From NCBI GenBank assembly GCA_029298735.1, contig JANSLP010000123.1, forward strand, positions 22,354 to 86,353: a DNA stretch of 64,000 nt, given 5' to 3'. The notes under the pieces are model-generated. The model was not told where the DNA came from and did no database searches. It saw only the letters and a program-made list of their open reading frames with translations. Position numbers and translations under genes: made by a program. Below, in pieces: positions 1-11,861 of the stretch. Source of the DNA: Ophiostoma sp. CBS 140.51. Its lineage: Eukaryota > Ascomycota > Sordariomycetes > Ophiostomatales > Ophiostomataceae. Every line of letters begins with the position of its first letter. Within the stretch, counting starts at the first letter, position 1.

Positions 1-517
1 CAGGCGCCAACTTCCCGAGTGTCACGGGCATGTCTGCGATGGCTGAGTCCTCGGGGAGAAGTGGGAGAATGGGGTCCTGCTGTGCAACGGATGCATGGTA
101 CGGCGAGGACTGCCGCAACCGCCAGAGGAGCTGCGTCATAAGATGCTCGCAACGGCTTTGCCGTGTCTGCCCTGCCGTCGCCGACCCAACAACCCGGCTT
201 TTTTGGAGAAACTTGGGGTCGGCGGTGACTTTGGGCGAGCCTGGCGAGCCTGCCGGAGGGATGAACTTGTAAGACCGCCGCGGACGCAAGAGCAGGTGCA
301 ACTTGTACTCAACGGGACCTTCTTGAGGTTCCGGGGGCAATTTCGTTACGCCGTACTCGGACAGCAAGCTGTGTGCGACGGGGCCATTGTCTGGAATTTC
401 GTCGTGTCCTGGTATACGGGTGCGGCCCGAGGGGCTTGGCGCGCCCGGGTCCGCAGCAGATTGTAGCCACGGGGACGAGACCCGAGGCGGGTTCGGGTCG
501 TACGTGAAGACAGACAT
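1..517 (-). CDS. GTPBP1-like GTP-binding protein, N-terminal part (runs off left edge)
   Basis: The reverse strand is open from an ATG at 517 to the window edge, giving 172 residues with no stop. The start MSVFTYDPNPPRVSSPW, the stretch GVTKLPPEPQEGPVEYK (about residues 56-72) followed by LHLLLRPRRSYK, and the segment MTQLLWRLRQSSPYHAS (about 127-143) match my memory of the N-terminal region of fungal GTPBP1-like translational GTPases. The G-domain itself would lie outside the window, so none of its nucleotide-binding motifs can be checked. Members of this family are EF-Tu-like GTPases linked to mRNA turnover and ribosome rescue in animals; the fungal role is less clear. The gene is transcribed away from SEC9, with about 1.56 kb of shared upstream DNA. 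Identity rests on recalled family sequence only. Confidence 0.7.
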   Translation of the reverse strand, partial: MSVFTYDPNPPRVSSPWLQSAADPGAPSPSGRTRIPGHDEIPDNGPVAHSLLSEYGVTKLPPEPQEGPVEYKLHLLLRPRRSYKFIPPAGSPGSPKVTADPKFLQKSRVVGSATAGQTRQSRCEHLMTQLLWRLRQSSPYHASVAQQDPILPLLPEDSAIADMPVTLGKLAP

Positions 518-2076
518 TTGAGAAAGGCTGTCCTATCACGGGCCGTGCTCTCGTTCAACGAGGAGTAAAAGTGTGTGTGTTGCGTTTAGTTTGGTAATAG
601 TAATAATACGAGCTGCTGTAAAGAGAACAAAGAGACTGAGAGTTGAGCAGTGTAGGCTATTTGAGGCAGCATTTTGGCTTTGGGTGTGAAAGTCGATGAA
701 GTTGAGGAGTCAAAACACAAGGTGTACTTGGCTGCGGTTTTCTTGATCGTTGTATATGTAATGGTAGAACAAAATGCTTCGAAATCACGCACTGCTCGAA
801 AAAAGGGCGAACATTGCAAAATGGCTTTGAAAACGAGGCTGTGATAAGGTGGTGGAGGAGATGAGAAGGGGAGATGAGAGGAAAGGGAGGACGGAGGACG
901 ACGTGATGTTGTTATGAGCAATTGAAGCCAGAGTTTAGTGCCGGAACGGGTCACGGCGCCGTATGGTTGGCGCGTGGTGCCCCTCCACAACTGGACAGTG
1001 CCCCAATAGGAAGTGCCAATGGGATGTGACTCCTTCCCCATTCTGGGCGCGGCTAGCGAAAAGAAGCAATACACGTTGTTGGCGATGCAAGGAAGGGACG
1101 ACTGAGGCCAACAACAAGCGGCTCTGCTTTCACATGACTAGCACAAAATCTTGACAACCTGACTACCTGATGGCCTGACCACCTGAGGAGTCACCGCATT
1201 GCTTCCTGGTTTACAAGACGGCAACACGATGCTCCCGTTGACTAAGTCTCGGCTCCAAAGTGCAGACACCTGCTCCCTGAAGATGGCGGGTGATGATCGT
1301 CTGTTACAGCGAGTCGTCTAATTGGGCTCACTGTATATAAGTGGTGCTGCTCTTTAAGGTGCTCTGGACTCGCCCTTGTTCTTTCCTCCTGATCCAAATT
1401 ATCTTGAGTTGCAAATTAGGTTCTCCCTAATCTTGAGGAAAGAACAACCAGACCAGAATTGCCAGCTATGGCAGGGAGGCAGGACACAAGTTCAATTCGC
1501 AAGGCAGCCGCGATTGACAGTCGCCACAAAACAGGAAATGACGACTCGTATCCTCCGACGACAGTGCGCCTGGCAGCAAAGTTTAGCGGCCTCCTTCCTA
1601 TTTTTGTATACCCGCTAGCGCCGTTGGGCTTTACTTGCTTGTGAGTTGTGGGACGTGGCGCGGGGCTGAGCTACACAGGAGAAATCGACACCGCCTATTG
1701 GGAGCGGGTGAGTTGAAGTACCCCTAGAGTACCCCTAAAACACACCCGCCTGTTCGCAGACAGGGCACTCCGAGACTCCTTAGCTGCCGCATCGACTGGT
1801 TGGGCCGTCCCCATCCGAAACCCTTTCCTGTGGCGAAACGCAGGTCAGACACAATCGCATTTCTCCATCGTCCATCTTTCCATCTTCCTCTCTCTTTCTC
1901 ATCAACACAACTTTGCGACTCTCCCGCCTGCAGCTTGCATTGCTTCCCGCATCTTTCAAGCAAACGGCATACAATCACCCCTATATTTCCCGGAGATCTT
2001 TCTGGACGAGCGGAATACGGATTTCTTATAAAATATCGACACTTTCCCACGAACCCCCCTCCCCCCTTTCGCGACG
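518..2076. other. Divergent intergenic region, GTPBP1-like gene / SEC9
   Basis: About 1.56 kb between two divergently transcribed genes. All ORFs here are short and compositionally unlike the neighbouring genes. A good TATA element lies at 1333-1340 (listed separately). The last 200 bases before the SEC9 start are C/T-rich, as is usual for a fungal 5' leader. I see no RNA gene or repeat. Confidence 0.6.
1333..1340 (+). promoter_or_regulatory. Candidate TATA box
   Basis: TATATAAG in a G/C-balanced setting, a textbook TATA element on the + strand. It is about 740 bases upstream of the SEC9 start codon, so it would imply either a long SEC9 leader or a separate short transcript. There is no expression evidence; this is a sequence match only. 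Confidence 0.3.
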
Positions 2077-3640
2077 ATGCCTCGGTTCGGGTTTTCCAAA
2101 GACGACGAGGACGGCAAGAAGGCCAGCCTTTTCAGCAGAAAGAAGAGCAGCGCCAACACGCAGGACGACAACCCATACGCACAGCAACAGGCCGACCCCT
2201 ACGCCGCACCAATGACCGCTCTTCAGCGCCAGCAGGCCAACATGGGCCTGCCAGTCGGACCCAAGGCTGGTCGTGGTGGCCTGCCGAGCGGGCCTGGCCC
2301 TAGAGCCGGTACTGGTGGCCCACCTCCGCCCCGTGGTGGCCCTAGCCCGGCCCAGAACGACAACCCATACGCTTCTGCCCCTGGCTACGGTGGCCCCCCG
2401 GCGAACAACAACTCCTACAGCGGCCCTCCGCCCAACAACCCGCCGCAGCAGAGCAACGGTTATAGCGCAGGCGGCTACGGTGCCTCGGGCGGCTATGGCA
2501 GCAACAAATACGATAACGGCTCATCCTATGGTAGTGGACCCCCCCTTGGACGACCCCCAACATACAGGAGCACTGCTGATAGCGATGCAGGATCTGGAGG
2601 TGCAGGTGGTGGCGCAGCCCGCCTCAATGCCCGGCGAGGTGGCTACGGCGGCATGGGTGGCCGCGACGACGAGGCCGACGACCCGAACAGACAGGCCCTC
2701 TTTGGCGACGCACCACAGAGAGTCACTGAGCAACGCCAGCAATCCTCGAGCAAGTACGCCAACCCGGCCAACCCGGCCGACGGTGGTTACGGCGGTGGTG
2801 GTTACGGTGCAGGTGGCGGCGCTGAGACCGACGGCTACGGCGAGGGCCGTGAGCTGACGGCCGAGGAGCAGGAGGACGAGGACGTCAAGCGCATGAACCA
2901 AGAGACCCGGTACCTGCGGAACGAGACGGACCAGAGTCTGGACCGCTCGCTCATGATTGCCAACCAGAGTATCGAGACCGCACGCGGAACAATGGCGCGC
3001 ATGTACAACCAGCGCGAGCGTTTGCTGAACGTCGAGAGCAACCTCGACGAGGCAGCCAACCACAACAAGATTGCTGAGCACCGTGCGGCCGAGCTCAAGC
3101 ACTACAACCGCAGCATGTTTGCCGTCAAGGTCAACAACCCCTTCACGTCCAAGCAGCGCGCGGCGGCACAGGCACAGGCGGCCATTGACGAGCACCGCAG
3201 CGAGCGTGAACAGCGCGAGGAGACGCGCCGCTTGGCGTACCTGAGCAACCGCAACGCCGAGCAAAATTTTGAGAAGCTGGAGCGGACGACGGACCAGAAC
3301 CGCCGTCTGGGTCAGACCAAGACTGGCATCTCGAGCAAGTTCAACCTCGAGGACGATGACGAGGAGGACATTGAGAAGGAGCAGGCCATTGAGCGGAAGA
3401 TGGACCTGCTCTCGGGTGCCGTTGGCACGCTCAACATGACGGCCAAGGCCATGAACGAGTTTGCGACGGAGGATCTCGACCACATCGACAGAATTGCTGG
3501 CAAGGTATGTATCTCCGTGTTGCTTATTTTTTATTATGTTCGCCCTTTTAGAGTACTAACATCACTTCCAGAGCGACAATGTCGACGACCAGGTGCGTGC
3601 CAACCGGTACAGACTGGAGCGTATCGAGAAGGGCCGGTAG
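2077..3640 (+). CDS. SEC9: SEC9-type (SNAP-25 family) plasma-membrane t-SNARE
   Basis: Two exons, 2077-3504 and 3572-3640 (67-nt intron, GTATGT donor, CTAAC branch, CAG acceptor), encode 498 residues. Residues 1-260 are rich in Gly, Pro, Tyr and Asn and look disordered. The first Qb-SNARE helix lies at about 264-335, with the ionic-layer glutamine at residue 312. The second, Qc-SNARE helix lies at about 437-498 and is completed only by splicing; the protein then ends in IEKGR. SEC9 pairs with a syntaxin (Sso) and a synaptobrevin (Snc) to fuse secretory vesicles with the plasma membrane, which in hyphae means tip growth. Oddity: the residue aligned with the second-helix ionic-layer Gln is Asp466. 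The start is the first in-frame ATG and opens the MPRFGF sequence typical of mould SEC9. The next gene downstream, BRO1, is also a trafficking gene. Confidence 0.93.
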
Positions 3641-6269
3641 GCGTGACCCTGAAGTGCGACAAATGTCGGGAGACGAGTGTCTTAGACGGGCGGCTTTTGT
3701 TGGATATGGTCACTTTTGGACCAGTTGGTTTTGCTCTTTCCAGTTTACATAGCATATGCACTTCAGAATGTATTAATTGCGGTTCCCTTCCCTCCAAATT
3801 TAAGTAGACCGAGTTTTGAAAGCGCACAAAATAAAATAGCCAGGTCTGGACTTGGCTAGGCTTATTGTGGCGTCAACGTCGTCTTGAGCGTCGAATAATC
3901 ACACGTCTTCTTTAACTTTAACCTCCGAAAATTAGCCCCGTTGCACACGGCAGCTGGAGATATGCTTGGGTTGTATTGAAGCCATACATGAAGTTAGGAT
4001 ATTCACAGCAGACACAGGCACAAAGAATCAAAGAATCAAAGAGAAAAGAAAAGGTCCCTCAACTATCATGAATGCACGTTTTGGCCCCCAATCCCGGTCA
4101 AGCATGGGATCCTCCGGCGCTTATGGCGCCCGCACGTCGCTTCTCAAAGTAGTCTTTGGGGGCCAGGGTTACTTTGGTTGCCTTTGTTACTTTCGCGCCA
4201 CGGCCAATCAGGGCCTGTTAATGGGCAAGAAGAGTGCTTCGAACGGCCATCACCTGCATAAGCTTTTCAACAGCTTCGGCGCTCTCGTTGGTTGACACGG
4301 CTGTCGACTGTCGTGTCTGGGGGCTTTGCATGGGCTTTGCAAATTGGTTGTTGTCTCGTCACAGGTGAACAGGCGAGCACTGGTCAAAGACCCACGCCGT
4401 CTGCGACTCAACATGATGATTCTTCATAAATTAGAGGAGCAGAGAAGGACGGAGAGATGTTCTTCCTTGTGCTCCCTCCCTCCTTTTCGTCCGAATCCTC
4501 CAGATCGGAACGGAACCAAACATACGGCCCTTTAGGATCCTTCGACCGTCTTCTTTGTCGTTTTTGCCCTCCACCATCTACAGTTGGGTTTTGGCGGCTG
4601 CTTACCGGCCGCTGCTCAAGATCGCGGGTCGCAGAAACGGCCGCCTTAGTCCTGCCAACCCCCGTGTCATGGACGGCTGCAGCCCACCCTGGGTCAGGCT
4701 GTTCTGCGGCATCTGACGTAGACAACAAACGGCTCCAAGAGTAGATGTGGCTGCATCTCATCTTTGTTGAAATGTTACGCTCTTTTTAGCGGCCGATGTC
4801 TTCCACAGACCAGCGTCTGGCCGCCGATCGCATATTGCCCTCGTGCCTCACAGAAAACATATCACCGCAGCCTTTCTGTGTCTGCAATCTGCCGGCGGTA
4901 GACATCCTTCTCTAGGCAAAGATTGGCGCCGATGTTGGTTGTTGGGGCTCAATATAATGCCTCGCAGAAACGAGTAGCGTTTTTGAGTAGTGTTCAACGT
5001 TCGTTCTCCGGTGAGATATCTGCCCGCGGTCCTGCCGTCCGTCGTCACGCCGTCGCATCGTACGAAGCACTTGCAGATGGCTGCCCCACGTCGCCAGCGG
5101 CAAGCTCAAATGCTAAGAAGGTTCGGTCGCTCGACAGTGGCAGAGTGGCTCTTTCCGGTTGTAATTAATTCCTTCGTAAGGCACTAATACGGAGGACAAA
5201 CGTGTGGAATAGAGAGGCGAGAAGAGAAAGTCGCAACCAAGCATCTGACGAATACAGTAGGCACCCGCCAGTGGCACACTTTCCCACCTAGGAAAGAGCC
5301 ATTGGGCAGACAGAGTCCACCGAACCAGTGAAGCCCACTTTCCCCATTCAATCCCGGCCTCCCCTATCCTGTCCTGTTCCCTGTCTGGCGCCCCTCCCCC
5401 TCCTTTGCGCCTGTGTTCTGGCACCTAATTGCCAGCGGCTTGGGTACGGAAGGCACAAACCACCACCCAACACCACACACCACACCTCCTTCCCAGCCAT
5501 ATTCCTGGGCGGCTAATTAACCATTGCCCATCTTTCGCAACTGCCCATCTCCAAGTCCCGAATAACCTCACTCTCATATTGTCTACTGTTATTTCTCCTT
5601 TTTCGTGATAATTGTCAACCGAGCTCGTTTGTTGCTGTCCGCCCCCAACCCCAGTGCCGCAACGACCGCACCTTGCCGCCCAGTGCCATTTGCGCCCAAT
5701 TTCGTCAGTGCGCTTCCCGCCGACACCGCCCTCTGACGTCCCGCATACTTTCCACCTCTTCGTCACCTCATTGTGCGAGCTCTCGACAACCTCAGCTTCA
5801 GCCGTGCTCTGTATTCCTCCCTCAATCTCATTCACTTTCCGGTATTCTTCTCAGAAACAGCATCACTTCGACTCCCTGGTCGCTCCTGCCAGCATCTTAC
5901 GACCAGTTTCTTTGTTGCCTAGAAAGGTTGACGACGATAGAAGAGGGGCTCTTGATAGTTCCACAGTTTGAAGTCCTACGTTCCCAGCATACACACGACA
6001 CTCTACGATCATTCCCGCGATCACGCATTTGCCATATATCTTCCAGCATCGTTTGGCTTTCCAGCTTTCCAGAAACTAGAGCATCTCTCCCCGGCGTTCC
6101 GGACACGCAGCGCTAGGCGAGACAACGGCCTCAACAGCTACGCCTTTCTTCCGGGCCGACCTTTCGCGGCGGCAGACTCGTGATTGCTCTGTTACGAGCC
6201 TCGATCAGGTGTGAGAGTAGTGGGAACACATAGCAAACCTCGAGACATTGTGTCCATACAACCGTCACA
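3641..6269. other. Intergenic region SEC9 - BRO1
   Basis: About 2.6 kb. The first few hundred bases should hold the SEC9 3' UTR. From about 5330 to 6110 the + strand is C/T-rich and probably forms the BRO1 leader. A short inverted repeat (GGCGC, 5-nt spacer, GCGCC) lies near 4118-4132. The ORFs are short, overlap each other on both strands and resemble no protein I know. Confidence 0.55.
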
Positions 6270-9200
6270 ATGGTTCAAGCTCCCATGATCTCGGTGCCTC
6301 TCAAGGCCACCAACGAGATCGACTGGATTGTCCCCCTCAAGAACTACATCCGCGACACTTACGGCGACGACCCAGAACGCTATGCCGAAGAATGTGCGAC
6401 CCTGAACCGGTTGCGCCAGGATATGCGCGGTGCCGGTAAGGACAGCAGCTCCGGGCGCGATCTGCTCTACCGATACTATGGACAGTTGGAGCTTCTCGAC
6501 CTCCGGTTCCCTGTCGACGAACAACACATTCGGATATCATTTACATGGTGCGTATAGAGTCATACTAGGTGGTCGTTAAATTATAGAGTAAGTCAGCTAA
6601 CTAGCATCTTCACCCAGGTTCGATGCGTTTACGCATAAGGCGACGTCGCAGTTCTCACTAGCGTTTGAGAAGGCATCTATCATCTTCAACATCTCCGCCG
6701 TGCTTTCCTGCCATGCCGCCCTCCAGAACCGCTCCGACGAATCCGGTCTCAAGACCGCCTACCACTCTTTCCAGGCCTCGGCCGGAATGTTTACCTATAT
6801 CAACGAAAACTTCCTCCATGCTCCGTCGGCCGATCTGAGCCGGGAGACCGTTAAGACACTCATCTCGATCACGCTCGCCCAGGCACAGGAGACGTTTTTG
6901 GAGAAGCAAATTGCCGACCAGAAGAAGGTCGGTCTGCTGGCAAAGCTGGCGAGCCATGCCAGCTCATTGTATGCCCAGGCTGCAGAGGGCGTCCAGGCCA
7001 ACGTCGACAGAGCCATCTTTGAGAAAGTTTGGTTCTACTTTGTTCAGGTACATTCCACGAGCCGCTCTGTAACTTTGTGCGCCAACATGCTCTAACCTTA
7101 CTTTCCCTTCCAGATCAAGGCGAGCCTTATGGGCTCAATGGCCCAGTACTTTCAGGGCCTTGCTGACGACGACGCAAACAACCACGGTATCGCAGTAGCA
7201 CGGCTGCAGGTCGCCGAGACCCTTGGTAAGGAGGCAGCCAAGCTGGCTAACAGCTTCCCCAGCACATTGCCTTCGAGTGCCAACTTGGGAGCCGACACGA
7301 GCACCTTGCTCGTCGATATCACCAAGCGACACCTGACCACTGTCCAGGAGAAGCTCCGTGGCTTCAACAAGGACAACGACTTCATCTACCACGACACGGT
7401 GCCGGATGCGGCCAGTCTTTCGCCAGTGGCGAAACTGCCTGCGTGCAAGCCAATACCCGTCAGCGAACTTTACGCAGGCCAAGATATCCAGCGCATTACT
7501 GGGCCCGACCTGTTTGCTAAGATCATTCCGCTTTCTGTCACCGAGTCGGCAAGTCTGTACGACGAAGAGAAGGCCAAGATTCTGCGGGCCGAAACGGAAC
7601 GCGTCGACACGGCAAACAGCGAGATGGCCGCTAGCCTCGACTATCTGCGCCTACCGGGTGCGCTCCAGGTGCTAAAGGGCGGTTTTGATCAGGAGGTGCT
7701 TCCTGATGAGGACTTCCGTACGTGGTGTGTGGATGTGGCGGATCACGAGAGCCCCGAGGCCATCTTTGAACCCCTTCGTCGCCAGCGGGAGGCAATCATT
7801 GCCACTCTAGACAAGAACGCCAAACAGCTCGACATGGAGGAGAGTGTTTGCGAGAAGATGCGGTCCAAGTACGAAAGCGAGTGGACACAGCAGCCCAGCT
7901 CACGGCTTACCACCACCTTGCGCGGCGACATAAAGAACTACCGCGACGCTTTGGACGAGGCGGGTAACAGCGACGGTCTTCTTGCCACGAAGCTTCGGCA
8001 AAATAGCGCCGAGTTCGACGAGATGCGGACAGCAGCCCAGCACGGCGAGGTTGATGCACTCTTCCAAAGAGCATTGGCCAAGGTCCGGGGCAAGTCTGGT
8101 AGCCAAACGACAAGTCCCAGCGAGGGCAACCTACTGGATACCGATTTTGAGGACAGCAACAACCCCAGTGTACCCGACCAGATCAACGCCGTGGACGACA
8201 TCTTGTCGAAGCTGAACCTTGTCAAGCGGGAACGTAACCAGGTTTTGAAAGACCTCAAGGACAAGGTAAGCCCTCCTCCAGATCATTGATATTTTACGTG
8301 CGAGCCCATACTAACAGCCGGCAGATCCACGACGACGATATCTCCCAGATTCTGATTCTGAACAAGAAGTCTATCGCAAACTATGAGACTCAGCTCTTTA
8401 AGTCGGAGCTGGAGAAGTTCCGTACACACCAGAACCGTCTCGTCCAGGCCAACCACAAGCAGGCCGCGCTCATGAAGGAGCTGACGGCCGCCTTCAACAC
8501 GCTCCTGCAAGACAAGCGCGTCCGCTCCGAGCAGAGCAAGTACGAGTCGGTGCAGCGGCAACGGGCATCTGTGGTAAACAAGTACAAGCGGGCGTACCAG
8601 GAGTTCCTCGACTTGGAGGCCGGTCTCAATGGTGCCAAGCGGTGGTACGCGGATATGAAGGAGACGGTCGACAGCCTCGAGAAGAACGTGGAGACGTTTG
8701 TTAACAACCGTCGGTCCGAGGGCGCACAACTTCTTAACCAGATCGAACAGGACCGCTCGGCCAACAAGGGCCAGCAGGCCGAGCTCGAGCGGGAGCGCCT
8801 GCGGGGGCTCATGGAGCGCATGTCTGTCGAGCCGACACCATCGTCGTCGTCGACACCTCCGCTGCCCTCATCATCATCAGGTGGCATGTCTGGACGGCCC
8901 GTGCCGATGCCGCTGCATCTGTCTAACAACAACGCGCCGCGGTACCCGGCAACCAACTTCACGGGCCAGTACCAGGTGCCCCAATCACCGCCACCCAACC
9001 AAGCGGCCATGCCGTCGCCGTACGCCAGCTCGTTTGGCCAGCAAGCCGCCGCTTATAACCCGAGCGCACACGGCCGCATCCCTGGCCCGGCCTCGCCTCC
9101 GCCAAACATGACCACGTTCGGCATGAACGCCATGCGTGGTCCAGCGTCACCCGCTCCGACCCAAACGACTTTCGGCCATTCCGGCGGCAACCAGTACAGC

Positions 9201-9485
9201 ACCTACGGCAACCAGCAGGCACAGTCCGCCCAGACACCACACTCTGCCACACCATCTAACTTTGTGCCGGCTGGATTTGTGCCGCCGCCGCCGCCTCGTG
9301 CACCACCACCGCTGGGCCCGCAGCAGACGTACCACGTTAAGCCCACCGACTACTACTCGCAGCAGCAGCAGCAACAACAACCATCCCAACAACAGCAGCA
9401 ATACCAGCAGCAATATCAGCAGCAAGCACCACCACCTCAGCAGACCCAAGCCGACCCATGGGCAGGGCTTAACTCGTGGAAATAA
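6270..9485 (+). CDS. BRO1: BRO1-domain ESCRT-associated protein
   Basis: Four exons, 6270-6547, 6618-7047, 7114-8265 and 8325-9485, join in frame to 1006 residues. The start MVQAPMISVPLKATNEIDW and the run SGLKTAYHSFQASAGMF are typical of the mould Bro1 domain (about residues 1-390). A mostly helical V-type middle region follows (about 400-760). The tail is disordered and rich in Pro, Ser and Gln, with poly-Gln near 9361-9425, and ends PWAGLNSWK. Bro1 binds the ESCRT-III subunit Snf7 and recruits the ubiquitin hydrolase Doa4 during sorting of cargo into multivesicular endosomes. The length and long tail fit Bro1 better than its shorter relative PalA/Rim20 of ambient-pH signalling. All introns have GT...AG ends and are 59-70 nt long. 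Confidence 0.93.
9361..9425 (+). repeat. CAG/CAA glutamine-codon repeat inside BRO1
   Basis: Mixed CAG and CAA codons, interrupted by Ser and Tyr codons, encode the Gln-rich tail of BRO1. Mixed codons make it less slippage-prone than a pure CAG tract, but its length may still vary between strains. Confidence 0.8.
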
Positions 9486-9847
9486 ATGCCTGTACGGGAA
9501 GGACATTGGGCTAGGGTGGAAGTTGGTTTATTGAGCTGTTGAATACTCTTTCTTCTTTTCATTTGCTGTTTCTGCGATTTGAGGTGCTAGGATTTTAGGA
9601 TTGCATTTTCATAGTCATTGTTTTCTCGTATTCCATTATTACTATTACGCATGATGTACAAGTCAGGAGGATGAAATATTGCATAGAATACATTATTTTC
9701 TCGCTCGCACTGCTCGTAAAAGCATTGGGAAATACGGACAAGGCAATGCTTTTGTGAAATGGTTTTAAAATTACGTCCTAAATATGACCATGATATAACC
9801 CTATCTACCTATGTCTTTTACTCATACATTCACTCCTCTATATTCTC
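9486..9847. other. Convergent 3' intergenic region
   Basis: About 360 bases of A/T-rich DNA between the converging BRO1 and membrane-protein genes. It should contain both 3' UTRs. I see no gene. Confidence 0.6.
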
Positions 9848-10750
9848 TTATAATCTTGTCGTTCTCCGCCGTTCTGAGGAGCTTCTCAGAGAGTACCGCT
9901 TCTTGGGTGTTGTCCGCGTCGTCCGCGTCCGCGACTTGCGTGTTGTTCTCTTGGGCGTCGCCGTCTCGTCTTCAGACGCCGTTGTCGACGACGAGTCAGG
10001 CGACATTAACGCCTTCTTTTCGTAGGTCGGCGTAGTAGGTGTGGTCGACGGGCTTCCAGCGCGCAACCAGCCGCAGTTGGACGACACACGGCGGTGACGG
10101 CGGCTGTAGCGACGGTTCGGCTGCTCCAACAGGATCATGGACAGCCACGGTACGAGGGCCACAGCGGCAACAAAGGCGAGTCCGACGACGGTGCAGGCGC
10201 TGATGCTGGTGTTAGAACTAATACCGCCAACACGCAGACGGCTCGTCTGGCAGAACGAGGCGAGCGTCAGAGTATTGTCGGTAGGCACGACACCGTGTGC
10301 TTTCTTTGCTGCCGCTGTAGAGCCCTGCCCACACGCCGGACTAAAGTACAGGGCGGCCAGCCATCCTAGACCGACATAGACGGCGGCCATGGCGCCAATG
10401 GCGAGGCGAAACCCGCGCACCTGGGGGATCTTGGCGTAGCCCATCATGACACGGCCACAGATGCCGACGACGGCAAAGAGGGCGGTCGAGACCAAAACGA
10501 CAAGGGCGGTGCTAGTGGTGCTGGATGCGCCCAAGACGTTGCGCACGAGGGCATCGACACCGACATGCTGGCGGGCAGCGACATAAGGCAGAACAGCGGC
10601 ATGGGCCACGCAAGCCACAGCGGCCGAAGCTGCGACCGAAAGAACGGCATAGACAAACGAGAGGCGGACGACGAAAAAGAAGAACGTAATATCCCAGAGA
10701 AAGCCGATGACGGCCTCGGTCGAGCTGAGACGGCGAGAAGAAGGGGCCAT
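9848..10750 (-). CDS. Putative four-pass membrane protein, function unknown
   Basis: A single open exon of 300 residues. Hydrophobic segments at about 20-43, 79-104, 115-136 and 182-208 predict four membrane passes. They are followed by a roughly 90-residue polar tail that becomes strongly basic (many Arg, Lys, Thr and Ser) over the last 40 residues. The balanced hydrophobic/polar pattern and G/C-rich third codon positions support a real gene. A cysteine pair (residues 140 and 167) lies in the loop between passes 3 and 4. I do not recognise a family. The basic Ser/Thr-rich tail would probably face the cytoplasm and could be phosphorylated, but that is inference. The start is the first ATG, and the C-terminus converges on BRO1. 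Confidence 0.65.
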   Translation of the reverse strand: MAPSSRRLSSTEAVIGFLWDITFFFFVVRLSFVYAVLSVAASAAVACVAHAAVLPYVAARQHVGVDALVRNVLGASSTTSTALVVLVSTALFAVVGICGRVMMGYAKIPQVRGFRLAIGAMAAVYVGLGWLAALYFSPACGQGSTAAAKKAHGVVPTDNTLTLASFCQTSRLRVGGISSNTSISACTVVGLAFVAAVALVPWLSMILLEQPNRRYSRRHRRVSSNCGWLRAGSPSTTPTTPTYEKKALMSPDSSSTTASEDETATPKRTTRKSRTRTTRTTPKKRYSLRSSSERRRTTRL

Positions 10751-11861
10751 GGTTGGGGTTTGTAGATGTTGGCAATTGGTTGTGATCAGGTCGTGGAGCT
10801 GCCTTTAGGCGGGAGGCACAATTTGGATGAAACAGGTTGTCAATTGTTTTGATGAGACAGAGATGTCAAAAATGCTTGACATCCAAAAGCTTCAAGGGGG
10901 GAAAGGTCATCTGGTATAAGTATGGCCACCCAAGATGCTAGGCGCCCGTCATTCTTAAATAAGAGAGAGGGCGATCGCGCCCGAGGTAGAGGGCGTTGTG
11001 CCCGTTTTAGGATTTTTCGGGTTTTGTCTGGCGATCTCCGTTGGGCGAATAGTTGCAAAGTAGTGCTGTCCGACAGTCAGCGTCATCGGCTTTGTTTGTT
11101 TTGTGTATTAGTTTTGTATTGGAGATGTGGTGAGAGCAGATACATCATAGGTCCAAGAAGGGAAAGAAGCACATGTTAGTGCCGTTTTGGGCTTGTACCT
11201 GTTAGGGCCGCAGCGGCCGGCATGACAAAAGCCTGAAAGGGCGCTGTAATACGTGGCCGGATTGCCCTGTAATTCCAGCGGTACATGGTGGTGTGACACA
11301 CGCATCTCAGGAACGCGCTAGTGGCCGGCGGCCGAGGGAGACTGGTGATCACCATCGCACCTGCCCAAGAAGATACAAGAGGACAAAGTACAAGTACGTT
11401 GCATGCTCGCAGGCACATCCCTACACGGCAGTCGCGAGATTGGCTGGTGCCTGGAAGCTGCTAGAAGCCGAGAAGCCGTCGGCCGTTGTCTCGTGTTAGC
11501 GGTTCCTTGTGCTACGACATGGGGTGGGCGGACCCTAAATTGATGCATGCACTTAACATAATTGACAGTTGAACAGAGAAGACTTCAGTAAGTCCAATCC
11601 TCATTTAATTCATTGTATTGTGTGTGTATATAGGGGAATGCAAGGGGATGGGGTATGGGAAGGGGCATAAAGGGACGTGAATGAGGACGTGAGAAATCTA
11701 GCGAGACAAGGGAAATGACCGGGCAGGATGCAAAACGGCTGGAAGAGGATTATATACAGGCGAGTATGATGGAGTATGATGGAGTATGAAGGGTGAAGGG
11801 CGATGGATGTTGGAGGATGTTGGAGGATGGGGGCCGGGAGTAGATGAAGTTCAGAACACGT
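10751..11861. other. Intergenic region with short tandem repeats
   Basis: About 1.1 kb between two genes on the reverse strand: upstream DNA of the membrane protein and downstream DNA of RNA1. The end near RNA1 contains short tandem repeats (listed separately). No convincing ORF or RNA gene. Confidence 0.55.
11762..11830. repeat. Short 10-bp tandem repeats 3' of RNA1
   Basis: Two neighbouring imperfect tandem arrays: about three copies of a unit like GAGTATGATG at 11762-11791, and two to three copies of a unit like GATGTTGGAG at about 11805-11830. They lie just beyond the RNA1 stop codon, probably within its 3' UTR. Confidence 0.7.

Noticed and set aside
586..1074. 162-codon reverse-strand ORF upstream of the GTPBP1-like gene
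   Set aside because: Low-complexity Ser/Thr/Phe content and no motif; it lies in the probable 5' leader.
2521..3483. 320-codon antisense ORF across SEC9
   Set aside because: It is the shadow of G/C-rich sense codons; the sense protein is a clear SNARE and the antisense one is Leu/Val-rich nonsense.
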